Below, in pieces: positions 11,464 through 22,138 of a stretch of 64,000 nucleotides of DNA. Position 1 is the first letter of the stretch; each line of letters starts with the position of its first letter. Source of the stretch: Microstegium vimineum (Eukaryota > Streptophyta > Magnoliopsida > Poales > Poaceae); the NCBI GenBank assembly GCA_022036555.1, contig CM039133.1, positions 8,153,894 through 8,217,893 on the forward strand, read 5' to 3'. The position numbers were made by a program, and so were the translations under genes. The notes below the pieces were generated by a model. That model made no database searches. It was not told the DNA's origin and saw nothing but the letters and a program-made list of their open reading frames with translations.

Positions 11464-13250
11464 AACTTCACTAAAAATGAGATTGTGTGAACCATGCATT
11501 CATTTGTAATATAATCCTGTTTAATCTATTGTAATGCACATAGGCTTGGCTAACGCGGTCGGGATAACCGCCCTCAAGTGTGTGACAAAGCCTTACCGCG
11601 GTTTAAACTTGCAAGAAACCTAGATTCAAATTCCGTAATTGCATTGCATATGCATGTGTGTTGCTTGTTGCTTCCTTTCCGGTTAAGTTTGATCATCCTT
11701 TAGGTTCGTCACTTAGGGGAGCTTTCAAAGCTCTAGCTACAGCTAATATCCCTCTTGTGCCCCTATGGTGATTCTTGGAGCTTTATTGAACTATTTTCCT
11801 ATGAAAAACTAAATCTAGCCTATGGCAAACTACTTTTAAAATTGATGGTTTGAGAGATGGTTCTTATGTTGAAGTCCAAAAAGTGTTTCTTTCTGCTCTT
11901 TTGTGTTGGTAATTGGCTAAGAGAAAAGATTGGAGAGAAAACAGGAAAATTCAAAGCTGTTTGAAGCTCCAGACCACCCTCCAGACCACTCGGCATGGTC
12001 CGACGCCTAGTGGTCCGGTGCTCTGCCCCTTAGTATTCTCAAAATTCTCCAGCCACAGAATCCGTTGGACCATAGGTCCGACGCTCCTCCGGACCATTGA
12101 CGAAAGGTCCGGAGCCTCGGTCAGCGCTAATACTTCCAGTCAACAAACCTCCGGACCACCTTCCTTGGTCCGGTGGTTAGTCCGACGCGCTGGTCTGGTG
12201 GTCAGAGCCTTACTGTGTTGTTTTCGTTTTCTCTCAAGTCCGTCGGACCACCCATCGGACCCCTCCTACGGACCATAACAAGACGTCCGACGCTCGCGAA
12301 TTTTACGCATAACCCCCGCGCATGAAGTTTGTTCTGGTAGTTTCTGTTTTTACGCCGTCCGTACGCCGTGCCGCCTTCGTTCATCGCCGCTCTCTCTCTT
12401 GCCCTACCCGCTCGAGCTCCGCTGCCGCACTTGCTCTCCCTACGCCGCCGGCCCCGCCGCCTCTCCACCTCCACACTGCTCTGCCTCCACTCGGAGCAGC
12501 AGCAACAGCGACTCACCGCCCCCATTGCCGCCACATTCACCAAAGCTCGCCGTCGAACCCCTCTTGTCAGGGACCAAACCAAGTCCACCTAAGCTTCACC
12601 TCCACTATGTCATCCCCCAGCAAAGCCTCGACATTGCCATTGCCAGCCAAAGGGTGTTTCCCCTAGGGTTTCCAAAACCTAGGGTTTGGAACTTCAAATC
12701 ATCGATTTGTCTTCGCCGATCTTTCAAATTCTATTTGTTGATCTCTAGGGTATGACTTATGATCATGGTTTTAGCATTTTAGCTAGCTTGTGATCATCCC
12801 ATGCCTTAGTTATTCCTCCAATTTACTAAATCTTTGTCAATTGTGATTCTTAGTTGGCAAGACACCCTTGTGGAGTGTGGCTCGGAGTCTGATTTGCTTT
12901 TATTAGATACGCTCGCTTACCTCAGGTACCGTGGTAGATTTCACTCTATCCTTATCTAGTGCTTGCTTCCAATACGGTATCTTATCTCTAGAGTTAATAT
13001 ATGCTTATATACTTCTATCTATTTTATCTAGCAGCGGAAGTGACAGTATAAACTCGGGGCAAAGCTCACGAGTATGGATTGAGGCAAAGCCTCAGGAGGA
13101 TAAGTACAGTTGCTAACAGGCCCCTCTGTCAGTTTGTTCTATGATTGCAGTTTGCAGTTGGTTATGACAGAGGTTCGTGGTAGTGGTTCTCAATTGTCAG
13201 TTTGGGCAGTGGTTCTTGTCAGTGGGCAGTGGTTTCTCTGTTGATCAGCT
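11464..13250 (+). other. Spacer between pol and the extra 3' ORF
   Basis: No convincing coding frame is present. The part 11960-12300 repeats the GGACCA/TGGTCCG words of the LTR in inverted pairs. From 12310 to 12640 the sequence is C-rich (leader-like), and 12840-13130 is AT-richer. In related elements the extra ORF is thought to be reached by splicing. Candidate acceptor AG sites exist before 13251, but I cannot choose one. Confidence 0.5.
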
Positions 13251-15908
13251 ATGGCTCGTGGTTCCCGTGCTCGTGTCAGTGGTTCTGGTGATGATCCACC
13301 TCCTCCTCTGCGTCCTTCGAGGAACAAGGGGAAGAGGAAGGTGGTAGAGAAGCCTAAAAAGAAAAAGCGAAAGCTCTCAGAGGCTGAGCAGGCCGAGGCA
13401 GTGGCAAATGCAGCAGACCGTGCACAGCAAGGTGGTTGCCAAGGCTCAGTTCGTATCGGCACTCCTCCGCGAGTTCTACCCTCTACACCCCCAGCTCAGT
13501 CTGAGACACTTCTAGAGGAGCAAGAGCTTTTCACAGAATCTCTTGCAGTTCCTTTGGCATCTGCCTCCTGGGGACGTGTCACTCGCTCCCAGGCCACTTC
13601 GTCACCTCAGAGCGCCTCAGCAGCTCCCACTTCAGAGTCTGCATCTGTTCACCTTGACTTGAGGGAGCTCACAGCGAAGCAAGTGAAGAAGCTTCGGTTT
13701 GTTCAGCTAGAGAAGTGGTGCCCGGATCAGCGTGACCCTAGAGCTTCCCGCGGATGGCACACTACCCTTATGGAGGATTTCTACAGGGTTGCGCAGCTCG
13801 CTTGCATTTAGATACACCCTCACAGAGTTTGCTCCTTGGAGAGCATTGTTGAGATTGTTGGTGAGGAGATCCACCCTTACATTGAGTACCTTCCGGGCTT
13901 TGCCGATCTCCTTGGTCACTCAGGGAACTATATTGAGAGGTGGGTCCGGGAGTTCTGTGCTTCAGTGTGGATTGAGCCAGATCACACTTTCCTGCAGTAC
14001 ACTTTCAGAGGCGAGCGACACAGGCTTTACTTGACACAGCTCCGAGAGGTACTTCACTTGACTCGGACAGCCGATCATCTTAGTCTCCACTATGACTATT
14101 ATGGAGGAGTCTCCCTACCTCGCCGAGCTCGAGGTGGCCGCACTTTGTCAGTTCAGGAGGTTGCTCCTCTCTTCCGGCCACCCTTTACAGAGGGTTCTCG
14201 ACGTACCCCAGCCGAGCTACACCCTACTGTTCGCCGCTTGAACGATGTTCTACAGCGTACACTGTTGCCACGCACCGGGTACAAGGATGGTTTGACCAAC
14301 TTGTAGCAGTTCCTTCTACATGCCCTTGTCTCACAGACACCGTTTGATATAGCAGACTTCCTTGTGTCCGAGATTGAGGATGTGATTTCAGATGGGATGC
14401 GGGCTAGGCGACAGTTTCCCTATGCTCACTGGATATGCGCCATCATTGCTATCATGCATGAGAGGACCGAGCCTAGACTCCGTGCTCTGCTCGATGCATC
14501 CGAGACTTCGTTTCCACCTTATAGAGCTCTAGCTTCTATTGATCAAAGGTTTGGGAACCGGGTGCTTTAGCTTGTGAAGCAAAGGACTGCACCAACAGAT
14601 AGAGATGTTGTGGATGAAGAGGACAATTCCATCAGAGGCGTTGAGCAGCAGGAGCTCCATGAGTTAAACACCGGGGCAGCTGCTACATCTGAGGATACTA
14701 CTTCCAACAGCTCAGATGCAGAGTACCATCCTATTCCAGAGATGCCTCACAGACACACGACGCCGAGGCTGGTGGTTCTGGTACTACCTCCACTACAGAG
14801 ACTCTCATTCTGAAGGTTCTAGATCGCATTCAGGAGCAGCAGGGATCTGTTGTGACGACTGTCACCCAGATTCAGCAGAGATAGGATGAACTACAGAGAC
14901 AGTCTGAGGACAGACATTCTGAGGTGCAGCGCCAGATGCTCCAGATGCAGCTTGAATCCCAGCGTATGCAGCTATAGTCCCAGCAGATCCAGCAGCAGAA
15001 CATGGCCTTTATGGCCCATATGATGAAGTGGACTGGTGCTCCTCCCATTGATTTTCCTGCTCCGCCACAGATACAGATGATGAGTCAGACCCAGCCTTCA
15101 TAGTCAGCTGGTCCGTCAGTGGCTTTTCCAGAACTTGGACCCGTTTTAGGCTCTAGGCAGTCAGTGGCCCCTTCCGTGGCACCGCCCGTGGCAGCCGGTC
15201 CGTCTGTCACACCCACCCCCGCCATACAGTCCAGTGGACTTCAGGGTGCCGGCGTGACCACCCCTTTCTAGTCACCGGCTACACAGGTCACTCAGTGGTT
15301 GGACACTCTAGGCCCAACTCAGCAGTTCACCCACTCACTACCAGATTCACTCCGATGTCTGCTCGTTTGGGTGTCACTGCTAGAGACCTCTCAGCGTCGT
15401 TTAGCAACATCATTGGGTAGCCGTAACCACTGGTCAGCAGGTGGCCGCTGAGATTGAGGCCCTGCTCGTTTCACCGACAGCGGGTCAGCACCGATCTTCA
15501 GTTGCCTCGTCTGAGGCTACACTTGACACCCGGGCCCTAGATGTATCTACTCCGCCTGGGGCTATTGTGACAGATGCCACAGTTTTCTCCACCACTCCAG
15601 TTCTGCCTGAGCAGCCACCGGTCCTTCAGACTCCAGTTGAGTCAATGCCAGAGGCACAACCAGACTCCGCAGCTCCAGAGGCTCCTATAGAGACAGTGGC
15701 AGATACTACTCCTACTCCTGCTCCAGCTATAGCTCCAGACTCTACAGCAGCAGAGGTAGATGGCACATCAGCTCCTATCCCCCAGACCAGTACACTTCCA
15801 GCGACAGACACTCAAGGGGAGGACTCCTCGGATGATGACGATGCTCTCGACGACTTTCGCATCCTTGACCGTGTCGCGGCTCCTTCCACTCCGCCTCCAG
15901 ACGCTTAG
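13251..15908 (+). pseudogene. Extra 3' ORF (env-position) of the SIRE-type element
   Basis: The ATG at 13251 opens a basic N-terminus (a run of Lys and Arg near residues 25-45, NLS-like). A conserved globular region of about 250 residues follows (13836-14570), which resembles the 'putative plant transposon protein' domain seen after pol in SIRE-like elements: IEYLPGFADLLGHSGNYIERW, FLQYTFRGERHRLYL. Next come a Gln-rich helical region (14820-15010), then a Pro/Ala/Thr-rich acidic tail to 15908. One frame holds for most of it, with a shifted segment at about 14760-15440. It is broken by TAG stops at 13809, 14304, 14568, 14882, 14975, 15101 and 15269, most of them where CAG (Gln) is expected. 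The function is unknown. I see no signal peptide or membrane segment, so an envelope role is not supported. Confidence 0.7.
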
Positions 15909-16371
15909 GCTTTGGTGCTTCGACACCAAAGGGGGAGTAGGAGAGTCGAGTAGATGGGCTAGCTTCAGGGGGAGCTAGTAGGACTCGTTCTTTTGATGTG
16001 TGATATACTCTATCGCATCATGCATCACGTTTACCGTCTTTATGCATTTGTGAGATATGTGTGTGATGTTTGAAGACTCGATGGTTGTGTGACATGTGTG
16101 TGAACCTTTTATCTATATCATGTCACTTGGTTATGCTAAAGCTTCCGCGCTAATCTCTGATCTTTTGGTATAGCATATCCTTTTGAAATCAAGTACTATG
16201 CTCAATTCATATCTTTTGTGCTTGTCATGGCTTGAATGGTTTAGGCATGTTTATATCTTTCTTATTACTAACCCATGCCTATCTCCTGTCAAGTCATGTT
16301 TCTCTAATCAAAATTCACTCTTATTCACTACTCGAGCTTGTATTGTCGTCAATCACCTAAAAGGGGGAGAT
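15909..16371 (+). other. 3' untranslated region and polypurine tract
   Basis: This is non-coding sequence after the extra ORF. Near 15923-15977 are several GGGGGAG words ('aaagggggag', 'agggggagc'). The last one, AAAAGGGGGAGA at 16359-16370, lies directly against the 3' LTR and is the expected polypurine primer for plus-strand synthesis. Confidence 0.75.
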
Positions 16372-18067
16372 TGAAGAATCATGGTCCTTTGTGTTTAGGC
16401 GATTAACGACAATGCTAGGTCACTATGACTAACGTGTATTTTGCAAAGGCAAAGTCATTAGAGTTAGGTCATAAGTGATGCTTATTGAATGGGCTTAATG
16501 GATATTCATGCCCCCAAGATGGAAATCATTTCGGTTGAAAGGATTAAGCTACAAGGTGAAGACTAGGCTAGCTCTTAGTGCGATGAGGTGTGAAAAGGAC
16601 ACTAAGTATAGACTAGGGCTTTGTTTTTTCCTTTGACCATTCTATAAAGGGGGGTATGAGGTTAGTAGCTTGACCTAGGAGAGTTTGGGAATGTTGGTGT
16701 ATGCACACTTGTCACAACTAGTCCTAGAGACCCTGCTAATAGCCCTTGAGATGGTAGGAGCAAAAACCCTAGAGAAGACTTAGTGAAAAGAGTTAAAACA
16801 GGGGGAGAAAGAGGCTCCGGACCAGTCTGCCTAGGAGGCGTCGGACCAAGGAGAGTGGTCCGACGGTCCTTGTCTTAGACAAGTTTCAGAGACGCTAGCT
16901 CCGGACCACCTTTCCAAACGAGCACCGGACCATAGACGAGTGGTCCGGAGGTCCCTGCCAGAGGAAGTCAGCCTCAGAGGAGGCTCCGGACTAGTCCGAC
17001 GGTGTGGCCGTCCTCTAGTCCGACGCTTCGAGTCAGAAATGTTGGGATTCCAGTAAGCACCCTGGCTCTGGATCTCTGCGTCGGACCAGGGTACCGGACC
17101 AAGGCGAGTGGTCCGGTGGTGCATTGCTCAGCTGGCTCTTGGAGTCCAGTGAGCACCCTGGCTCTAGACGAAAGCGTCAGACTAGGACGTCGGACCATAG
17201 GAAGTGGTCCGACGGTGCCTGCTTTTCAGCTCAGTTTGAATCTTCTATGAGCACCGGACCAGTTGCCTTAGTCCGGTGGTGTGACCTCCGGACTAGTCCG
17301 GTGCCTTCGCAGAAAGTGGAAAAAGTAAGAAACGGCTAGTTTAGAAGGTGGGGTTTATTTATAGTTGCCCTCTTCGTCCTTGAGAGCTCTCTTGGCCAAT
17401 GTTTCACCTAAGGAACCTTTGAGAGACTTCTTGGAGAGCCAAGTGCCTAGTGAGGGAGAGATTTGAGAGAGTTCATCTTGTTCTTCCCTCCTAGAGTGAT
17501 TAGGAGTGACTTGTGTGCATCCATCCACCTTCCTAGCCTTGAGTTGGTCAAGTGAAGGTCTTGTGCTTGTTACTCTTGGTGTTTGACAGCACCTAGATGG
17601 TTTGGTGGTGTTCGGAGGAAGTGATCGCGGGAAGATTGTCGGCGGCTCTTCTCCAAGCTTCTGTGATCGGTTGTGGGCGATTCACCGAGCCAGAGTGGTG
17701 AAGAATCAGCCCGTAGAGAGCTCTCTACCCCTGCGCGGGTAGAGGGGGAGCTATACCTTGCGAGGTGCTCCAACGAGGACTAGGGGGGTGTGTCGACACC
17801 TCGATACCTCGGGAAAACATCGCTGCGTCAAGAATTCCTTTCCCTAGATCTTTTCTTACTTGCTTTACTTTCGGCCTTGTTCTTTCAGTTCCTACTAGAA
17901 TTGCTTAGGTTGTCTTTCATTTCCTTGGCTTGCTATTGCTTTCTAGTAAGGATACACATTGCGGTAGGCACTAGGAGGTGATTGGCATTAATAGGTTTTA
18001 ATATTGCTTTAGAAATTTAAAAGAAGCCCAATTCACCCCCCTCCTCTTGGGCATCTAGATCCTTTCT
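16372..18067 (+). repeat. Copia 3' LTR
   Basis: This 1696-bp direct copy of 4112-5779 is 28 bp longer overall. Among other differences it has an extra 'cctccggactagtccggtg' stretch near 17285. Its end reads TTTCT before the GATGG duplication. Confidence 0.92.
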
Positions 18068-18119
18068 GATGGGATCGTGTATAGATTAGTTTTGGGCTCC
18101 ATGAACTGGTGTATATTTA
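18068..18119. repeat. HIPP-flank repeat, resumed after the Copia element
   Basis: After the duplicated GATGG, the text 'gtgtatagattagttttg...ggtgtatattta' matches 37573-37615 in the unit next to the intact HIPP gene. This shows that the Copia element entered the repeat array. Confidence 0.65.
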
Positions 18120-19090
18120 GGGCCTGTTTGGCAGAGCTCCACGCAGCTCTAGATCTTAAAAAATAGCTCCGCTCTAGATTTTTCCAGCCAAACGGTTTTA
18201 GATCCAACAGCTCCACTATAGATCTGCTCCATAAAAATGGTGGATCTACCCCCCGATCCATGGATTTGGTTGACCACCTCAGGAGGTGCTCCGTGAAAAC
18301 AATTTTGGAGGAGTTTGGAGAAATTACCCGCCACTACCCTTACCGTTTCGTTCTTTTTTCTTTTCCCCCGACGCTTCTTCTTCCCTCGTTGGCGATAGCC
18401 TCTAGGCCTCCCATGCCTGTGCTGCCCTCCCCATACCGGCCATGCCCACGCTGCCCTCCCAGGCTAGTCGCACCCGCGCCTCTGCTCCCCAGGATGGTGC
18501 ACCCGCGCCAACGACCCGACGGACCCCATCCCCTCGTCCCCCGGTGAGCCGCTCCCCAGGTCGACCGCGCCTACAACCCAACGAACCCCATCCCCTCGTC
18601 CCCCGGCGAGCTGCTCCTCAGGACGGCCGCCACACTCACGTCGCACTAGGCCGACAGCAACCGCGCGGCTCCTAGGCTGGCGGCGCCCGCTCCGCGGCGG
18701 TCCCTCTCCTCCCCCGGCGAACCGTTCCTTGCCCGTCCCAGGGCCACCACGCCCGGCCATGTCCCGCCCCTAGCCAACGCTGCCGATGAGGCCGCCTGCC
18801 TGCACGGTGTGAGGCCGATCCCAAGCGCCGGCAAGGCCATGCGCAACCCTGACGAGGCCACGACAGCTCCCGCTCGAGGCCGCCTGCCCGCGTGGTGTGA
18901 GGAAGAAGACGATTTTTATTTTTTTTATTATGATGGGTGGGTCCAAATTGCCAATGAGATAAAGACGGATGTGGAGCTATACCAAACACTTTTTGAGATA
19001 TTAGATCCACAATGGAGCTGCTCTGCGGTGGAGCTAACCAGGTCTCTAGATCTGGAGCTATTTTTCCAGAGCTGGAGCTCTGCCAAACAG
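18120..19090. mobile_element. Terminal-inverted-repeat element (MITE-like, about 0.97 kb)
   Basis: The left end GGGCCTGTTTGGCAGAGCTCC (from about 18120) is mirrored by GGAGCTCTGCCAAACAG at 19074-19090. Sub-terminal 'ctctagatc' and 'aaaaatagctcc' words are also inverted. The unit at 37616 shows the uninserted site, so this is an insertion. The right end lacks the outer GGCCC and the TSD is unclear (TTA/TAA possible). It contains no transposase, so it is a non-autonomous DNA transposon. The superfamily is not settled; PIF/Harbinger or hAT are candidates. The C-rich middle (18370-18890) is non-coding. Confidence 0.65.
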
Positions 19091-19106
19091 TAAGCTTCAT
19101 CCACAA

Positions 19107-20840
19107 AGCTCGCTGATATGAAATAGTGTTCTCCCGAGACGCCCGTGTCGCTCCCTAGGGCGGCTCGGGCGGAACCCCGTCGCCCCGCCGTAGCCCCCCC
19201 CCCCCCCCACCACTCAACCTACCTCGCCGCCACTTGAGCGCGCCGCCTGGTGTCCGTGTGGCCGCAAGGAAGGCAGCGACGGGGCCTCCTTCCCCTCTCC
19301 CTTCTCCGCCCGTGCGGTTTTTCCTCTCTTGTGGTGCTGCTGAGAACTTCGCCCCCCATCCCCTCCGTCGATGGCTGGTGTGGCCATTCCGGCGTTGGAG
19401 AGGGTGGATCCGCATGATAGTCGGGATCCTGTCGTTGGTGGCCGGATCTAGTGGCTGATGTGCTCGCTTGCCCTTGGCTGGCGGCTAGGACGCAGTGGCC
19501 GTGGGGTCCATGGTCGGGGCCACCGGTGCTCTCCATCCCGTCCCCTCCCTTGTTGGTGTCAGGATGGGGCGTTGGAGGTGGCCCGGGACATCGTGGTGGT
19601 GCGGTGGGTGGGTTGGCGGTGTGCTGCGTCAGCGCCCCAGGGGTGAAGGAGCTGGCTGGGGCTGCTGCTCCCCGTCTTCGTTCTTCGGCGACTACAACAA
19701 CAACAACGACCCAAGCCGGTGTGTGGGCCCGGTCCCTGCCCTGCCATGGTGGCAGCGGCGGGCCCCCTGGCGCCGGCAAGTAGGCTAGTATTCCCGTCGG
19801 CGGCCTCCTTTGACTGATGACTGGGTTTCCATGGCATGACACCACCCCCACTTCCCGCGATGAGGACTCCCTGCTTGGGTGTAATACCCTGCCCAGCGTT
19901 ATGCTCGGGTCGGCGGCGGTGGTGCTCCTACGTCGTTCTCCTTCCCGAAACCTGTCTTCATTGGGGAGTGGCGGGCTGTGGGACGAAAGTCCTTTGTTCT
20001 CTTCAACGATGTTGGCATCCACGGATGCCAGTCCCCTTCATGAAGGCTTCATTGGAGCACTACAGTGGTCGCCCCCTGGCCTCCCTGCCTGGAGCTGCCC
20101 CCTCTGTATCTGCTTGTTGCTCTGAATCTAATTGGGTGTCATGTATCTCTTCTCCTTGGTTTGTTTGGTGGGTGTTGGTCGTAATCGTAGTTGTGGTCGT
20201 CATTGCCGGCGGATGCTTTGCCGCCGAGATCGTTTTCAGTGGTTGCTTTGTCGTCGAGGTGTTGGGGCAGATGCTTTGCTGCTGGTACTTCTCCAGGCTG
20301 TCCCTACTCGCCCTTGGTCTTGAGGATGTTGCCTTGAGTGACTCGGAGGGGCTTTTAGAGAGGCCGCGTTTCCGTCGGATGCTTTGCCGCCGAGGTCGCG
20401 GTCGTTTTCCAGCGGATGCTTTGCCGCCGAGGTCGCGATCGTTTTCCAGCGGATGCTTTGCCACCGAGGTCCTAAAATTTTCTGAGATTAAAGCTCATTT
20501 TGGACATCGACGAAAGGTCTGTTCTCTAGTAGTGCCAATGGATGCTTTGCCACCGAGGTTGTCTTGACCTCTAGCGGATGCTTTGGCACTGTTATCTTTA
20601 ATGACTCCTATCACTACTGGCTATCTAGGTGTTGAGTTACCTTTTGTATTAGGCTCAGTTGCTAGGGTTGCTGGTGGAAGGTTCCCCACCCCTCATGTTC
20701 TTGCTTTGTGCTTTGTGTTGACAATTTCGTTGGTAGTCCATGGATTACCCGCGATTCCTCATGTATCATCTATATATAGGTATATTGATCACTCTCTTCT
20801 TCTTAATGAAATACATGCTATATGCCTGGTCTCGAAAAAA
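19107..20840 (+). mobile_element. Non-coding LINE-derived element with 15-bp TSD
   Basis: The insert is bracketed by the 15-bp direct repeat AAGCTTCATCCACAA (19092-19106 and 20841-20855). It ends in 'cttcttaatgaaatacatgc...ctcgaaaaaaa', the classic plant LINE 3' terminus with poly-A. No RT or endonuclease frame is visible. The 5' two-thirds is very GC-rich, with a 15-bp C run at 19194-19208, and resembles a LINE 5' UTR. The 3' part contains a degenerate tandem repeat. It may be an internally deleted LINE mobilised by another LINE's proteins. It is too long for an ordinary SINE. Confidence 0.8.
20211..20586 (+). repeat. Degenerate tandem repeat, about 37-bp unit
   Basis: The core 'cggatgctttgccgccgagg' recurs exactly or nearly so at about 20211, 20375, 20416, 20453, 20540 and 20576. 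The two copies starting near 20416 and 20453 are spaced 37 bp apart, with 'tcgcgatcgttttccag' between them. The repeat lies in the 3' part of the LINE-derived element. Confidence 0.75.
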
Positions 20841-22138
20841 AAGCTTCATCCACAAGCTAGGCCTCATTTATCAGGTTGAACATCATTTAATCTGGACGAA
20901 TAAACACCGAATAGGTCTCACTAGACCAAAAGTTAGTGAAAAAATCAATGTGGCGCCAATGGTATCGATCTCCATGTGGCCACATAAATCTCTACTACAA
21001 TCTTTCCCTTCACTGAAGAAGCCCCACCCATAGCATCTGCTTCTACAGATCGTTTCCTAGTTTTACACCATGTATAGTATATAAGAAAGACCTGACCGCC
21101 TGCTGTCTGAAGCATGAATAAGACCACAACACCAGCAGCAGTTTAGTGTTCGAACAAGGCTTGGTAAGCATTGGGAAGTGTGGATGCCTGTGGAAGTATT
21201 TTGCTGTTGGGGATGCTCGCTCTCCCTGCACGACGGCAGCTGATTCTCCAGCTTCTTGTGTGGGAAGCTGCTGCTCGGCTTTTTTTCCAACATAAGCTAT
21301 AGCAGTATAGGTTGCGTCCTTGATGAACCGAACAAAAAGATAAGCAGAAGCTGCTGCCTTGAAGAAAAGCTTAGAAATAGTGTGTCTGCCCGTGGTGTCG
21401 ACTTGTGGCCTCTTTGTTCGCTAATCCCTAAGAATCTAACAGCAATGTTTGAGGCACTCATCTGGTGTGTGCAACAGGCCATCCGATCCTATGCTCTGAG
21501 CCTCACAGTACAGCACACGGTTCCTCTGCCTACCTTTGTACACACGGTCGTTTTCATGGTACATACAGCCCTCAATCATAGAAATTATATGTCAGTAGTC
21601 TTAACCTTTTGCTTTTTTTTTAAGATTGTAGACTTTAGCTGAAGAATCCGATCCCCCATTTGTGTTGGACTCTGCTCACTGTACTGTGATTAAACAAACA
21701 ATTGGCTATGCCCAATGAGCTTCGGACACTATGAATGAACATCCATTGTGCTCTGCTCTGTACACACTACTCATCGAGAGAATGAACAGCAATATCTGCA
21801 ACCCTGCAGCCCAATCAACATTTTTTTATATTTTCTACAAGTCATGCATAATCATAATCAGGTGAGCTCATCGTGTATTTGCATCGTCTGCCGTCCCAAA
21901 TTCCCAGCCCTGTATATTTAAAATACTGCAATGTAATGTAAATCATGGAAAACTCCCACATTATACTTTAGTTGATAATAGTACTGCACATCCTCCAAGC
22001 TCTACTCCGTCACTGACTCGAGATCACGCACGCAGCATGCTACGATCCCATCACATGACGCTGCACGCCGCCGACGGGTCATCGTCGCAGAAGGTCCGGC
22101 AGCCCCTGTACCCGCCACCGCCACACGACGCAGGCAAC
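20841..22138. repeat. HIPP-flank repeat unit, copy 3
   Basis: This is the most complete degenerate unit. It runs from 'gcttcatccacaagctagg' through the 'ctagaccaaaagttagtgaa', 'gtataagaaagacctgac', 'gcattgggaagtgtggatg', 'cagcacacggttcctctgcc' and 'gaagaatccgatccccca' blocks, up to HIPP codons at 22051-22138. The order is identical to 37600-39000. There is no other gene in it. Confidence 0.75.
22051..22138 (-). pseudogene. HIPP C-terminal remnant (CaaX end CSVM)
   Basis: The minus strand 22138-22051 encodes about 28 residues: a Gly-rich segment, then YRGCRTFCDDDPSAACSVM and TGA at 22051-22053. The last 19 residues match the intact HIPP C-terminus except for one position (G for N). Upstream of 22138 the homology stops abruptly at 'caacggtcaattgg'. 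It is a remnant of a duplicated gene. The prenylation box is preserved, but there is no HMA domain to use it. Confidence 0.75.

Larger units (their letters stand above)
4112..18067 (+). mobile_element. Full-length Copia (SIRE/Maximus-type) retrotransposon
   Basis: This 13.96-kb element is flanked by the 5-bp duplication GATGG (4107-4111 and 18068-18072). It has two direct LTRs that begin TGAAGAATC, a Met-initiator PBS, and gag, protease, integrase and RT-RNase H in the Copia order. After pol come a long spacer, an extra 3' ORF, and a purine tract AAAAGGGGGAGA just before the 3' LTR. The great length, two zinc knuckles in gag and the extra 3' ORF point to the SIRE/Maximus lineage. The right LTR ends TTTCT instead of TTTCA, so its terminal CA has mutated. 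Several stops and frameshifts make it non-functional as seen. Confidence 0.93.

Noticed and set aside
12202..12755. Open frames of 114-128 codons in the Copia spacer
   Set aside because: They overlap one another on both strands, are low-complexity (Pro, Arg, Ser) and lack any motif. They are an effect of C-rich DNA.
19219..20022. 267-codon minus-strand frame in the LINE-derived element
   Set aside because: Pro/Gly/Arg-rich with no domain. It is antisense to the element and caused by GC-rich composition.
20211..20586. CRISPR-like array from the 37-bp repeats
   Set aside because: Copies are degenerate and in direct contact without unique spacers. They are part of a plant retroelement in a eukaryotic genome.
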